From positions 62,001-126,000 of the forward strand of contig JAFKFN010000004.1 in assembly GCA_017308255.1 (NCBI GenBank): a DNA stretch of 64,000 bases, written 5' to 3'. Below the pieces are notes generated by a model. The model was not told where the DNA came from. It saw nothing but the letters and a program-made list of their open reading frames with translations, and did not search any database. A program made the translations under genes and the position numbers. Shown piece by piece: positions 1 through 7,611 of the stretch; the stretch's first letter is position 1; every line of letters begins with the position of its first letter. This stretch comes from Altererythrobacter sp. (GTDB taxonomy: Bacteria; Pseudomonadota; Alphaproteobacteria; Sphingomonadales; Sphingomonadaceae).

Positions 1-87
1 GGCCGCCGCTAAGACCAGGCTCGTAGCTGTAGTGCCGGCAGTGCTTCGTGGCATGCAACGGCGGTTCAAACGAAAGAACGTCGCTCA
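1..87 (-). CDS. partial hypothetical prophage protein (N-terminus only)
   Basis: This open frame starts at an ATG whose A overlaps the TGA of the GemA gene (ATGA coupling) and runs off the left edge. Only 29 residues are visible, beginning MSDVLSFEPP and including a Cys/His-containing HCRHYSYEPG stretch. I do not recognise the family. The 4-base overlap and position directly after gemA make it the next gene of the leftward early operon of the Mu-like prophage. Confidence 0.55.
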
Positions 88-819
88 TTTCGCGTCATCC
101 TCTGCTGTCGCCGCATGGGGCGCGGCTTCCCTCAGTTTCCGGCCGAGCGCGGCGGCGAGCCGCTGCATCTCCTCGGCCGCGAACACGCGGGCGCCGTGGC
201 CCAGCTCGATCCCGCACAGGCGGAAGGCGGCCGTCTCCAGCGACCAGCCATCGGGCGCGACGCCCAGCTCCTTGAGCCGCGCGAGGATGACCTCACACAG
301 GTGCGAATTGAGCACGATCGGGTGCAGCGGCTTCCCGTCCAGGCCGCGCTGCCGCCATCCGGCGCGCTCGGCCATCGCCTTCAGCGCTTCGATCAGCTTG
401 TCGCCCTGGCCCTGGCGCATCCACGCCAGGCGCTCGCAGCCCACCTGCCGCGCCGCGAAGGCTTCCAGCGCCTGTTCCGACCGATTGTGGACGACGCCGA
501 GATGATAGAGCGAGATCCACAACGCCCGCGCCTTGCGCGCCACCGGATGCTGCGCGGTCGGTTTGCCGCCGGCCTTGGGACGCGAGCGGGCGCCTTTAGA
601 TTTCAGCCACGCGAGCACCATCTCCAACTCGCGATCGCTGCACTCGCGCGCGCTCGTCTTGCCCGTGGTGTTGAGCAGGCCCTGGCGATAATCGTCCTCG
701 TCCATCGCCAGCGTTTTCCGGTCGATGGCGATCTTCGCCAGCATGGCGCGGCGGTGCTGCATGGCGCGATCGAACTGCGCCGGCCGGGCACGGGCCGCCT
801 TAGTGACAACGGTTGCCAT
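85..819 (-). CDS. gemA: GemA-like early protein of a Mu-like phage (DUF1018)
   Basis: This 244-residue protein resembles the GemA/gp16 family of transposable phages, a small early protein that in Mu affects host gene expression and DNA topology. The N-terminal half has the family's look: basic start, AKIAIDRKTLAMDEDDYRQ, then a Cys/Asp-rich DRELEMVLAWLKSKG. The C-terminal extension is Trp/Arg-rich and includes HLCEVILARLKELG. The gene overlaps the upstream DnaA-like gene by 20 bases and is coupled to the next gene by ATGA. Recognition is by motif memory, not a search. Confidence 0.75.
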   Translation of the reverse strand: MATVVTKAARARPAQFDRAMQHRRAMLAKIAIDRKTLAMDEDDYRQGLLNTTGKTSARECSDRELEMVLAWLKSKGARSRPKAGGKPTAQHPVARKARALWISLYHLGVVHNRSEQALEAFAARQVGCERLAWMRQGQGDKLIEALKAMAERAGWRQRGLDGKPLHPIVLNSHLCEVILARLKELGVAPDGWSLETAAFRLCGIELGHGARVFAAEEMQRLAAALGRKLREAAPHAATAEDDAK

Positions 820-1204
820 TCTGAGCCTCCTTCATGTGAGCGAATGCTGCCGCGAGCCGCGAGCACGCCGAGGCGAACTCGGCATCGTGAAGCCGCAGCC
901 ACACGGCCTTTTCGTGCAGGTAGATCGCGCTCGTATGGTCGCGGCCGCCGAGCAGGCCGGCGATCAGCGGATAGCTCAGGGGCCGGCCTAGGGACCGGAG
1001 TGCCCACACCACGAACGCCCGCGCCCGAACATAGCGGGGCAGGCGCCGCTGGCCGATCAGATCGTCGACGGTGATGCCGAACCGCTCGGCCGCCACCGGC
1101 AGGATCGCTTCGAGCAGCGCGCGGATTTCGGGCGGACACGCATCTTCCGCCCGCAGGCTCGGTTGCGCCGGCATCGGCCGCAGGCGATCGGCCGGCAACA
1201 TCAT
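800..1204 (-). CDS. stand-alone DnaA domain IV-like DNA-binding protein
   Basis: This 134-residue protein matches only the C-terminal DNA-binding domain of the replication initiator DnaA. It has a helix after ITVDDLIGQRR, then YVRARAFVVWALRSLG, and a DnaA signature-like GGRDHTSAIYLHEK near residues 87-100. There is no AAA+ domain: the first 25 residues are a short Pro/Arg-rich leader. It could bind DnaA-box-like sites on phage or host DNA, but I infer no function beyond DNA binding. Start ATG at 1204 (a second in-frame ATG follows at once) overlaps the preceding stop as TGATG. Short DnaA-IV proteins occur in other alphaproteobacterial phages. Confidence 0.8.
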   Translation of the reverse strand: MMLPADRLRPMPAQPSLRAEDACPPEIRALLEAILPVAAERFGITVDDLIGQRRLPRYVRARAFVVWALRSLGRPLSYPLIAGLLGGRDHTSAIYLHEKAVWLRLHDAEFASACSRLAAAFAHMKEAQNGNRCH

Positions 1205-1356
1205 TGCCCACCGCCGAGCACGGCAAAGCCGAGCAGGTTTACCGCGCCGATCGCCAGCACCAGAGCCCCGAGCGCCAGCTCGCGTCGGGCAGCGCCGGTG
1301 CCGAACTCGGCGTCGTATTCGGCGCGCTTTCGCCGGATCATGTCGAGCGCGCTCAC
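1201..1356 (-). CDS. 51-residue single-pass membrane protein, prophage
   Basis: A GTG start at 1356 overlaps the previous stop as GTGA, and the TGA at 1201-1203 overlaps the next ATG. The product starts MSALDMIRRKRAEYDAEFG and then has one hydrophobic helix of about 20 residues (LALGALVLAIGAVNLLGFAV), so a basic cytosolic N-terminus followed by a transmembrane segment is likely. Function unknown. Being coupled on both sides is the main argument that it is real. Confidence 0.6.
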   Translation of the reverse strand: MSALDMIRRKRAEYDAEFGTGAARRELALGALVLAIGAVNLLGFAVLGGGQ

Positions 1357-1703
1357 TGCGCCCGCTCCCGAGGCCGCAGGTGTACGGCGATGAACGCCGC
1401 GTCGGCCGCGATCAGCTCATCTGCTTGCGGCCTGATCTTGCGGAAGCCGAGCGCATCGTAACTGCGAACACCGAACCGGCTGAACCGGAGCATCTGCAAG
1501 CCGCTCTCTCCGATGAAGACGGCACGCACGATGTCGCGATCAGCAAAGTTCGGGCCGGGGCCTTCGCGCCCGTCGCGGGTGCGGTACCAGGGGCCGGGAT
1601 GGACGCACTCAGCCAGGTCGCCCGGCTGCCAGTCCTCCGCCGAATCCGGCGGCGTGGCCGTCTTGCCGCAGCGCCGGCCGAAGATGCGGAACACGCGGCT
1701 CAT
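1353..1703 (-). CDS. hypothetical prophage protein (116 aa)
   Basis: The product starts MSRVFRIFGRRCGKTATPP. It has a compact middle with DLAECVHPGPWYRTRDGR and GPNFADRDIVRAVFIGE, suggesting a small beta-rich fold of the kind seen in phage accessory proteins. No catalytic motif or membrane segment is visible. It is coupled to both neighbours by 4-base overlaps, which supports translation. Function unknown. Confidence 0.6.
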   Translation of the reverse strand: MSRVFRIFGRRCGKTATPPDSAEDWQPGDLAECVHPGPWYRTRDGREGPGPNFADRDIVRAVFIGESGLQMLRFSRFGVRSYDALGFRKIRPQADELIAADAAFIAVHLRPRERAQ

Positions 1704-1873
1704 GACTGGAAGGCCCGCATGGCGGCGTCCGCCTCGTCGGCCGCGCGCTCAAGCAAATCGGCGGCCTCGCGGAGACACCGCGCACCAGAGCGGAACGCGC
1801 CGTCATCGACATAGACGCCAGCCAGCTCGACCTTCTCGAAAGCAAGGTCGGTGAGCGAAACCGGCCCGCTCAT
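1700..1873 (-). CDS. hypothetical prophage protein (57 aa)
   Basis: The start ATG at 1873 overlaps the MuB stop (ATGA). The product is acidic, and its C-terminal half (CLREAADLLERAADEADAA) should form one amphipathic helix. No family recognised. Its place right after the ATPase and its coupling are the support for calling it. Confidence 0.6.
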   Translation of the reverse strand: MSGPVSLTDLAFEKVELAGVYVDDGAFRSGARCLREAADLLERAADEADAAMRAFQS

Positions 1874-2835
1874 GCCGCCACCCCGCGCGCGGTGCGCTGT
1901 GCCCAGGCATCCTGAACGTGGCTTACTGCCAGTTCTTCCTTGCCGGCGGCAGCGATCATGTGCGCCATCTCCAGCGTGAAGGTCGCCTCGCGCAGGGCAC
2001 CCGGCTGCTGCGCGATGGCGTGGACCAGTTCGGCGATCTGCGGATCGGTGATGCGCCACGCGTCCAGCAGCGCTTCGACATCGCTGGTGAACGGCCGCAG
2101 CAGCGGCATCTTGAGCGAAATGCGGCTGAACAGCTGTGCGCGCGAGATCGAGCGCGAACCGCCTTCCAGCGTCTGCAGCAGACCGGCGTTGCCCAGCAGC
2201 GCGATGCCGAGGCCGGTATCATCGTGGACGCTGCGCAACTCGTCGAGCCCGCGCTCGGTCAGGTGTTGGGCTTCATCCACTACCAGGAGCGGCAGCCCGA
2301 GGTCGCACACCCGGTCGCGGATCATCCGCGAGATTGCTTGCGGTGTGCCGGATACGGCCGGGACGCCGATGGCCCGCAGCACTTCGTTCAGCATGCCGGT
2401 CAGACTGGCGGACACCGGCGAGGCGGTGAACAGGAACACGTTCGTATTGCAGGCGCGGTAGTGCTCGGCGCTGCATGTCTTGCCGAGGCCCGGCGAAGCG
2501 GCGACTGCCGCCATGCGGCCGCGCTGCGCCCAGCCCAAGGCATAGAGGATTTGCTTGCTGGTATCGGTTTCGAAGTAAGGCGGGATTTCCGGGATTTCGC
2601 CGATCAGCGCGGCCTGCACCGAAAGCGTCTGGCGATACCGGAAGATCGCCTCGGCGATCTTGTCGCCCGGCGCGTTGTAGTTGCCGCCGGCGAACAGGCT
2701 CAGCGTGCTGGTCTTCATGCTGAGCCGGCCGGCCAGGACCTTCCAGCTGCACGACGGGCCGAGCGACGCCTTGTGCTCGTTGAGCCACTGACGCTGCTCT
2801 TCGATGTCGATGGGCTGGTCTTTGGGATCGTTCAT
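1870..2835 (-). CDS. MuB-like transposition target-selection ATPase
   Basis: This 321-residue AAA+ ATPase is of the MuB type, the partner that delivers target DNA to the MuA transposase. The N-terminal 70 residues contain a helix-turn-helix-like part (SCSWKVLAGRLSMKTSTLS). Walker A is AASPGLGKTC and Walker B is PLLVVDEAQHL, followed by a sensor-like GLGIALLGNAGLL. I chose the ATG at 2835 rather than the longer frame to 2922 because an AGGAG lies 9 bases upstream of it. The gene follows the transposase after 67 bases, the usual A-B order of Mu-like phages. Confidence 0.88.
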   Translation of the reverse strand: MNDPKDQPIDIEEQRQWLNEHKASLGPSCSWKVLAGRLSMKTSTLSLFAGGNYNAPGDKIAEAIFRYRQTLSVQAALIGEIPEIPPYFETDTSKQILYALGWAQRGRMAAVAASPGLGKTCSAEHYRACNTNVFLFTASPVSASLTGMLNEVLRAIGVPAVSGTPQAISRMIRDRVCDLGLPLLVVDEAQHLTERGLDELRSVHDDTGLGIALLGNAGLLQTLEGGSRSISRAQLFSRISLKMPLLRPFTSDVEALLDAWRITDPQIAELVHAIAQQPGALREATFTLEMAHMIAAAGKEELAVSHVQDAWAQRTARGVAA

Positions 2836-2902
2836 GGTAGGCGTCTCCTGTTCCTGCTTCGGGACATGGCGCGCGGCAGGCTCGACCCCGCCGCGCGCCG
2901 CT

Positions 2903-4906
2903 TCACTCTTCCTCGCCGACAAACCGGGCGACCGCGTTGATCACGCGCGCCTGGCTCGCTCGGTTCTCGTTGATGATCGGCTCGACGATCTTCAGCGCCG
3001 CCGAGCCTCTGGGTCGCGCGGTCAGCGCCGGCCGGACGGGCCTCACCACGCTGGCAGCGGGAATCTCCGGCTCTTCGGTCCGCGCCTGCAGCGCGGCGAC
3101 CTGATCGGCCGAGAGCTGACGCGTCGCCTCCAGGCCGGCGCGGATCGTGCGCATCGCATCCTTGCGCCGCTTTTTCGCGGCATGAGCGCCTGCCTGTTCG
3201 GCAAAGCCGAAGTCCGCGATCAGGTCGGCCTGTGCCAGATAGCGGCCGTCCTGGCCGTAGAGGTGCACTTCGCGGTGCAGATCGTCCGGGTGGAAGCGAA
3301 CGGTCACCAGCTCGCCCAGGTAGAGCCCGCATTCGGTCGACCAATACCGGTTGCCGTAAAGCTCGATCTCGCCGGTGAGTCTGTTCACCCGCTTCCGCTC
3401 GGCCGCCAGCAGCGCCATGCGCAGGTGCTCGGGACCCGCCTTGCGGATCTCGGCCTGGGCATAGCTTTCGGCGAAGACTTGGTCGAAGCTGCGGCCCCGA
3501 CACACACCGCCTCGGCGTCCGAGCCGGGCGTTATGATTGGCGATACCCTGGGCGACGATCTGTTCGAACTCGGTCCAGGCTACCGCGCGCTTGCCATAGT
3601 TCGCCGGTTTGTTGACCGGGCTATTGCCGGTATAGGCGCCGGCGCACTCCGGGGCGCGCGCCACCCGGTCCGCCAGGTCGCGGAACGCCCGTTCGATCGG
3701 CTTCGATTGCCCGTGATAGATCTGCGCGAAGCGCACCTTGATGCCGAGGGAGACGAGCAGGCCCGCCGGCTCCTCGGCCACGATCTTGCCGCGATAACGC
3801 GTCTCGGCGCCCGCCGTCAGCGCCTTGCTGGCAAAGGTGCGGCTGTTGTCGAGATAGCAGGTCTCCGGGATGCCATAGCGACCGAACAGGTCGGCGAAGG
3901 CGAGCCGGGTGGCGTGGACGTTTTCCGACAGATCGAGCCGCCAGGCCAGCAGCTTGCGGCTGTAAACGTCCTGGATGGCGATCAGCACCGGCCGGACCGC
4001 CTTCCCGCCATGCGGCGGCGTCACGAACACGTCGAACTGGTGGCCGTCGATATTGACCATCTGGAGCGCATGGTACGCATCCAGCGTGCGCCGATTGGCC
4101 GGAATTGACCGCTCTGCCTTTTCGGCGCCGCCGCGCGCGAGCAGGGCGGCACGCGGGTCCACTTCGCGTTTGTAGCGCCGCCTGAACGCCGCCTCGGAAG
4201 GCATCGAGAGGCCTCTGAGCGCCGCCACCTTGGCCGTGCGATCATAGCAGCTGGTCAGCGTGGGGCGCTCGGGGCGCAGCACGTCACTGACGAACAGGTT
4301 CCACAACAGGCCATCGATCTCGGCCTCTCGGCCGCCCCCTTTGAAACGCGGTGCGAGCGCCGGAAGACGATCGGATGGGGCGAGGCCGTCGATCGCGCGC
4401 AGCCAGTTCCACAGCGTGGCCTTGCCGGCTTTCGCATGGCGGGCGCTCACCTGCGCGATCGCGGCGGTGCGGGTCATCCCCGCTTCCTCCAGCAGCTCCA
4501 CTTCGGCGATGATCCCCGCGCGGCGCTGCGCTTCCTCACGGACATGGCCGGGCTGGGCTTCCAGCCATTGCCAGGCAGCGCGCTGAGGGTCCGGTGCGGC
4601 CACCAGCGGTGCGGGCGCGCAGATGCCGCGCCGGGCCAGCTCCAGGCGAGCAGCGCCCGGCAGCAACGAGACATGGAATTCCAGCCCGCCACCTCTACCT
4701 GCTCGCTTGCGCACCAGCAGCTCGCCATCCGCGCTCGTCCGGCTGCTCCAGCGTTCCTCCTGGGCGCGCCGGTTGATCGACCGCTTGTCGGCAGGCAGGC
4801 CGGGCAACGCGAGCTCGGCCAGCTCGGCCGCCGTGAACCACTCTCTGGCGGGCGAACCGGCGTCGACGGTTAGCTGATATGGATCGTCAATTGCCCGGCT
4901 TGCCAC
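2903..4906 (-). CDS. Mu-type DDE transposase A
   Basis: This 667-residue protein matches the length of phage Mu transposase A (663). The N-terminus has the Mu winged-helix motif (EWFTAAELAELALPGLP, then KRSINRRAQEERW). The rve catalytic core shows the DDE triad: D287 in VNIDGHQFD, D353 in CYLDNSRTF and E405 in KPIERAFRD. These spacings (66 and 52) are close to those of Mu (67 and 56). A C-terminal basic region (AAKKRRKDAMRTIR) would correspond to the MuB-contacting tail. I chose the GTG at 4906, preceded by GGGGGGA, because longer frames run deep into the upstream gene. It should catalyse integration and replicative transposition. Confidence 0.95.
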   Translation of the reverse strand: MASRAIDDPYQLTVDAGSPAREWFTAAELAELALPGLPADKRSINRRAQEERWSSRTSADGELLVRKRAGRGGGLEFHVSLLPGAARLELARRGICAPAPLVAAPDPQRAAWQWLEAQPGHVREEAQRRAGIIAEVELLEEAGMTRTAAIAQVSARHAKAGKATLWNWLRAIDGLAPSDRLPALAPRFKGGGREAEIDGLLWNLFVSDVLRPERPTLTSCYDRTAKVAALRGLSMPSEAAFRRRYKREVDPRAALLARGGAEKAERSIPANRRTLDAYHALQMVNIDGHQFDVFVTPPHGGKAVRPVLIAIQDVYSRKLLAWRLDLSENVHATRLAFADLFGRYGIPETCYLDNSRTFASKALTAGAETRYRGKIVAEEPAGLLVSLGIKVRFAQIYHGQSKPIERAFRDLADRVARAPECAGAYTGNSPVNKPANYGKRAVAWTEFEQIVAQGIANHNARLGRRGGVCRGRSFDQVFAESYAQAEIRKAGPEHLRMALLAAERKRVNRLTGEIELYGNRYWSTECGLYLGELVTVRFHPDDLHREVHLYGQDGRYLAQADLIADFGFAEQAGAHAAKKRRKDAMRTIRAGLEATRQLSADQVAALQARTEEPEIPAASVVRPVRPALTARPRGSAALKIVEPIINENRASQARVINAVARFVGEEE

Positions 4907-5360
4907 CCGTTCCCCCCGTCCGGATGAGCGGCGCCGATCCCTCAAGCTGCCGCTTTTCCGCCTGTAGTTGTCTGATTTGCCGATCGAGATGGCCGAGCCG
5001 GGCCGTGTGGACCTCGGCACCGACCAGCAGCGCCGCGCCGATCTCGCGCAGCAGCGGGTCCAGCAGATCGAGCCGGCCGGTGACGGCGACCAGCGCCAGA
5101 AACCGGCTCATCGGCACCTTGTGATCGGTGCGCGCCGGGCTGGAATAGGCGTCCAGCATCCCGCGGCTCACCTCTTCGTCCAGAAGCAGGCTCATCTCCG
5201 CTGCGATGTGCTCGCGGCGGCGGCCGTCGCTGTTGAGCATGGTCGCAGCGGTGCGGCAGATGCGTTGTTCGATACCTGCCAGCGCAGCCGCCGCCGTCGC
5301 CGGCTTCGGCGCGGCGAACACGAAGCCGAGCTGGTCGGGATGCGCCTTCGCCTTAGTCAT
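4887..5360 (-). CDS. hypothetical early protein upstream of the transposase
   Basis: This 157-residue protein has no catalytic motif I recognise. A Pro/Ala-rich start (DQLGFVFAAPKPATA) is followed by helices, including MLNSDGRRREHIAAEMSLLL and a MSRFLALVAVTGRLDLLDP segment like those in phage regulatory proteins that sense start conditions. A C-terminal coiled coil follows (HLDRQIRQLQAEKRQLEG). Similar genes sit directly before transposase A in other alphaproteobacterial Mu-like phages, as far as I recall. It overlaps the transposase start by about 20 bases. Confidence 0.65.
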   Translation of the reverse strand: MTKAKAHPDQLGFVFAAPKPATAAAALAGIEQRICRTAATMLNSDGRRREHIAAEMSLLLDEEVSRGMLDAYSSPARTDHKVPMSRFLALVAVTGRLDLLDPLLREIGAALLVGAEVHTARLGHLDRQIRQLQAEKRQLEGSAPLIRTGGTGGKPGN

Positions 5361-5551
5361 CGCGCCGCTCCCCGATCGCGCCGAACTTGTCGAGGGATGG
5401 TTACGGGCTCGAAAAACTCACTGTAGGCCGGCGGAAAGCTGGCGATCACGCGCAGCACGTCCGCGAAGGGTCCGTTCAGCGCGACCGGAACGCGCGCCTC
5501 GATGGCGCTGGCGTAGGATCGATGGGAGCGGCCCGACCAGGACTTAGGCAT
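5357..5551 (-). CDS. hypothetical prophage protein (64 aa)
   Basis: Start ATG at 5551 (another at 5560 is possible) lies inside the end of the previous gene; the stop overlaps the next ATG (ATGA). The product contains VALNGPFADVLRVIASFPPAY and a basic tail. The plus-strand stretch around 5376-5400 resembles the dispersed CTGAGCTTGTCGAAGG repeat, so the last residues may be repeat-encoded. Function unknown. Confidence 0.5.
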   Translation of the reverse strand: MPKSWSGRSHRSYASAIEARVPVALNGPFADVLRVIASFPPAYSEFFEPVTIPRQVRRDRGAAR

Positions 5552-5909
5552 CGCCGGCATCCTGAGCTTGTCGAAGGACCGGCTCGCCCAGCAGTGCCTC
5601 GAACAGGTCGTCGCGGATGATGAGGTCGATCAGCGCGGTCGCCAGCTCGTGCGGCTCCAGGCCCCGCGCGGCGGCCGCGTCCTGCAAGCCGCCGATCAGG
5701 CGGGCCGGAAGCGCCAGCGTGCGCGGCCGCTCGCCGAGCTGCAGGCGCCGCAACGTCGCACGCACATGGTACGCGTCCCGCCCGATCTGCTGCCCGATCT
5801 CTGCGTCGCTGAGGCCCTGCTGCGCCAGCGCCAGGCAAGCGGCGCCCTGCGAGGGATAGCCCGCCACCGGCTGCCGGCGCCGGTCGATCTTGGCCGCTGG
5901 CCTAGGCAC
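5544..5909 (-). CDS. helix-turn-helix DNA-binding protein, prophage (121 aa)
   Basis: A GTG start at 5909 overlaps the upstream stop. Residues about 20-60 look like a resolvase/MarR-type helix-turn-helix (ACLALAQQGLSDAEIGQQIG, then HVRATLRRLQLG). The rest is helical with a Leu-rich RDDLFEALLGEP. The C-terminal VLRQAQDAGDA is encoded by a copy of a repeat common in sphingomonads (CTGAGCTTGTCGAAGG, plus strand 5562-5577), so the tail is probably acquired. Likely a phage regulator; target unknown. Confidence 0.6.
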   Translation of the reverse strand: MPRPAAKIDRRRQPVAGYPSQGAACLALAQQGLSDAEIGQQIGRDAYHVRATLRRLQLGERPRTLALPARLIGGLQDAAAARGLEPHELATALIDLIIRDDLFEALLGEPVLRQAQDAGDA

Positions 5910-6102
5910 GTGCAGACCTCCCGCGTCGCCTGTTCCACCGCACGCGCGGCCTTGTCGGGTCGCAGGGTGCTTCCTCGTCCAACAGGCGCTCGATCAGCGC
6001 ATCGACGTGCGCATGGCCGGCATCGGTTAGCCGGTGCTCGGGGGTGAGAAGCCCGCGCGCGATCAGATCGGCGCGCATGGCGAGGAAGGCGGTGTCGGCC
6101 AT
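5902..6102 (-). CDS. hypothetical prophage protein (66 aa)
   Basis: The ATG at 6102 overlaps the previous TGA. The product has a short winged-helix look (AFLAMRADLIARGLLTPEHR) followed by HVDALIERLLDEEAP and a very basic tail (RVRWNRRRGRSARA) that could bind nucleic acid. Function unknown. Confidence 0.5.
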   Translation of the reverse strand: MADTAFLAMRADLIARGLLTPEHRLTDAGHAHVDALIERLLDEEAPCDPTRPRVRWNRRRGRSARA

Positions 6103-6311
6103 CAGAACAGCAGGCCTCCGCCCATCCAGTCGATATCGTCGGACGGTCGGCACGCCGCGCAGCAGCACACCGATCCTTCGATCGGCAGATGCACCACGCC
6201 CTTGCCGAATGGCGGCCGATCACCCGCCAGCTTCGCCACCAGGTCTGCGCTAAGCGCCAGCGGCGCAGGCCTGAGGTTGCCACGGGCGGTAGGAAGCTTG
6301 GAGCGGCTCAT
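6102..6311 (-). CDS. Cys-rich hypothetical prophage protein (69 aa)
   Basis: This small protein begins MSRSKLPTARGNLRPAPLAL. Its C-terminal part carries GSVCCCAACRPSDD, four Cys within six residues, which could bind a metal. ATG at 6311 and TGA at 6102 overlap both neighbours by 4 bases. I know no family with this exact cluster. Function unknown. Confidence 0.55.
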   Translation of the reverse strand: MSRSKLPTARGNLRPAPLALSADLVAKLAGDRPPFGKGVVHLPIEGSVCCCAACRPSDDIDWMGGGLLF

Positions 6312-6556
6312 TCCTGCATCATCCAGGGCGCATCCCAGGCCGGCGCACCGCCCGGCGTGGGCACCGCGGGCGCGGACGGCGGGTTCTGCTTGGCGTCCAG
6401 ACGCGCCTGGGCCGCGAGCTGCCGCATCCGCGTGGCCTGGTCCTTCATCCACCGCTCCGCATCGATCGGCGTGCAGCCGAGCTCCTGCGCCAGCAGGAAC
6501 ACCTTGCGGTGCGCGCGGTAGTATTCGGCGTCGGAGGTGAAGTCGGCCCGGCGCAT
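6308..6556 (-). CDS. hypothetical prophage protein (82 aa)
   Basis: The product starts MRRADFTSDAEYYRAHRKVF and contains ELGCTPIDAERWMKDQATR, two helices of a DNA-binding or scaffold-like type, then a Pro/Ala-rich tail. The ATG at 6556 overlaps the previous stop. No family recognised. Confidence 0.55.
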   Translation of the reverse strand: MRRADFTSDAEYYRAHRKVFLLAQELGCTPIDAERWMKDQATRMRQLAAQARLDAKQNPPSAPAVPTPGGAPAWDAPWMMQE

Positions 6557-6771
6557 CAGTCGAGCCCCTCGAAGCTCTCGACGAGCGCCTGTGCGCTGTG
6601 GCCGATCCCTCCGGCCTCGAGCGGCCCGAAACGGTTCCTGTACGCCTGCCGCGCCGCGCGCCGACGCAGCAGCGCCCGATCGCGCGCGATCTGATGCGCC
6701 CGCACCAGGCTGATGCTGGGGAAGTCCTTCAGCACCTGGCGGACGGAGAGAGGCAGTTCGCCGGCCATCAC
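6556..6771 (-). CDS. hypothetical basic prophage protein (71 aa)
   Basis: The frame opens with GTG at 6771 (GTGA overlap with the methyltransferase stop) followed directly by an ATG at 6768; either may be used. The product is basic in the middle (RDRALLRRRAARQAYRNRFG), suggesting nucleic-acid contact. Function unknown. Confidence 0.5.
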   Translation of the reverse strand: MMAGELPLSVRQVLKDFPSISLVRAHQIARDRALLRRRAARQAYRNRFGPLEAGGIGHSAQALVESFEGLD

Positions 6772-7469
6772 GCGAGCCCCTCGATGGGCCCGACCAGATC
6801 AAGCCTGTCGAGCGGTGGGAGCCAGATAATGCGGGTGTGATGGCGCGGCGTTGGCTGCTGGACGTTCCAGACAAACCACGCGTAGTCGACAACGCCACCT
6901 TTGAACGCCTTGCCTTCCGCTTCGAGCGCCAGGATCAAATCTCCGGGCGGCATCGACGGGCGCTGCGTCAGGATCAGCACGGCCTGTGGCGGATAATCCT
7001 GGTCGAACAGGTCGAACCGGCCCTGGCTGCCCTGCCATTTGATCGGCAGGACCATGCACACGCGGCGCGACGCCATGCGAAGCGCCTGTCGGACGAAGGC
7101 CTCCGCGATCCCGTCGATGTAGCTGTAGGGCGGGTTGCAAACGATGCTGCAACCCGGCCAGCGTACACGCGCCGCCTCGGTTTCGAGGAAGTCGGCTGCA
7201 AAGAACGTAAGGCGTGCCTGCTCGTCGAAGAGCGAGGCATCGACCCGATTCACGATATCGGACAGAAAAACCTTGAAGCCGTGCTCGGCGAACGTGACCA
7301 TTGTCCGCCCGCTGCCGGCCGCCGGATCGTAAATCGCCTCGCCCGCAGCCTTCTCCTGGGCGAAGCCGCCCAGAGCCTCGAACAGCTGCCAGGACACCCA
7401 CGGCTCGTCCACGCACCAGTCGTAGGGGTGGCTGTTCCGCTTGCGGCCGGTGGAGATTTCACCGCGCAT
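6768..7469 (-). CDS. DNA adenine methyltransferase-like protein (NPPY type)
   Basis: This 233-residue class I SAM-dependent methyltransferase has a SAM-binding motif I at AIYDPAAGSGRTMV and the catalytic NPPY (IVCNPPYSYIDG) of N6-adenine or N4-cytosine amino-methylases. Downstream, VCMVLPIKWQGSQG and a Trp/Tyr-rich VVDYAWFVWNV fit that fold. No target-recognition domain or restriction gene is nearby, so it is an orphan phage methylase. It may protect phage DNA from host restriction or alter transposition timing (inference). Confidence 0.8.
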   Translation of the reverse strand: MRGEISTGRKRNSHPYDWCVDEPWVSWQLFEALGGFAQEKAAGEAIYDPAAGSGRTMVTFAEHGFKVFLSDIVNRVDASLFDEQARLTFFAADFLETEAARVRWPGCSIVCNPPYSYIDGIAEAFVRQALRMASRRVCMVLPIKWQGSQGRFDLFDQDYPPQAVLILTQRPSMPPGDLILALEAEGKAFKGGVVDYAWFVWNVQQPTPRHHTRIIWLPPLDRLDLVGPIEGLA

Positions 7470-7611
7470 CGGCGATCTCCCGCACGCGCCGCGCGAGCGT
7501 CAGCTCGAACACCCAGCCATGCCAGAAGACCTGCAGGGTGCGGCCCTCGAACTCGCCGTCCGGTTCGCACACGGCCGTGCCGATGAGGCAGAGGCGAGGG
7601 CGCCAGCTCAT
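7459..7611 (-). CDS. hypothetical prophage protein (50 aa)
   Basis: The ATG at 7611 overlaps the ParB-like stop (ATGA) and the TGA at 7459-7461 lies just inside the methyltransferase start. The product (MSWRPRLCLIGTAVCEPDG, then LQVFWHGWVFELTLARR) looks like a small beta-strand protein with aromatic residues. Unknown function; coupling on both sides supports it. Confidence 0.5.
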   Translation of the reverse strand: MSWRPRLCLIGTAVCEPDGEFEGRTLQVFWHGWVFELTLARRVREIADAR

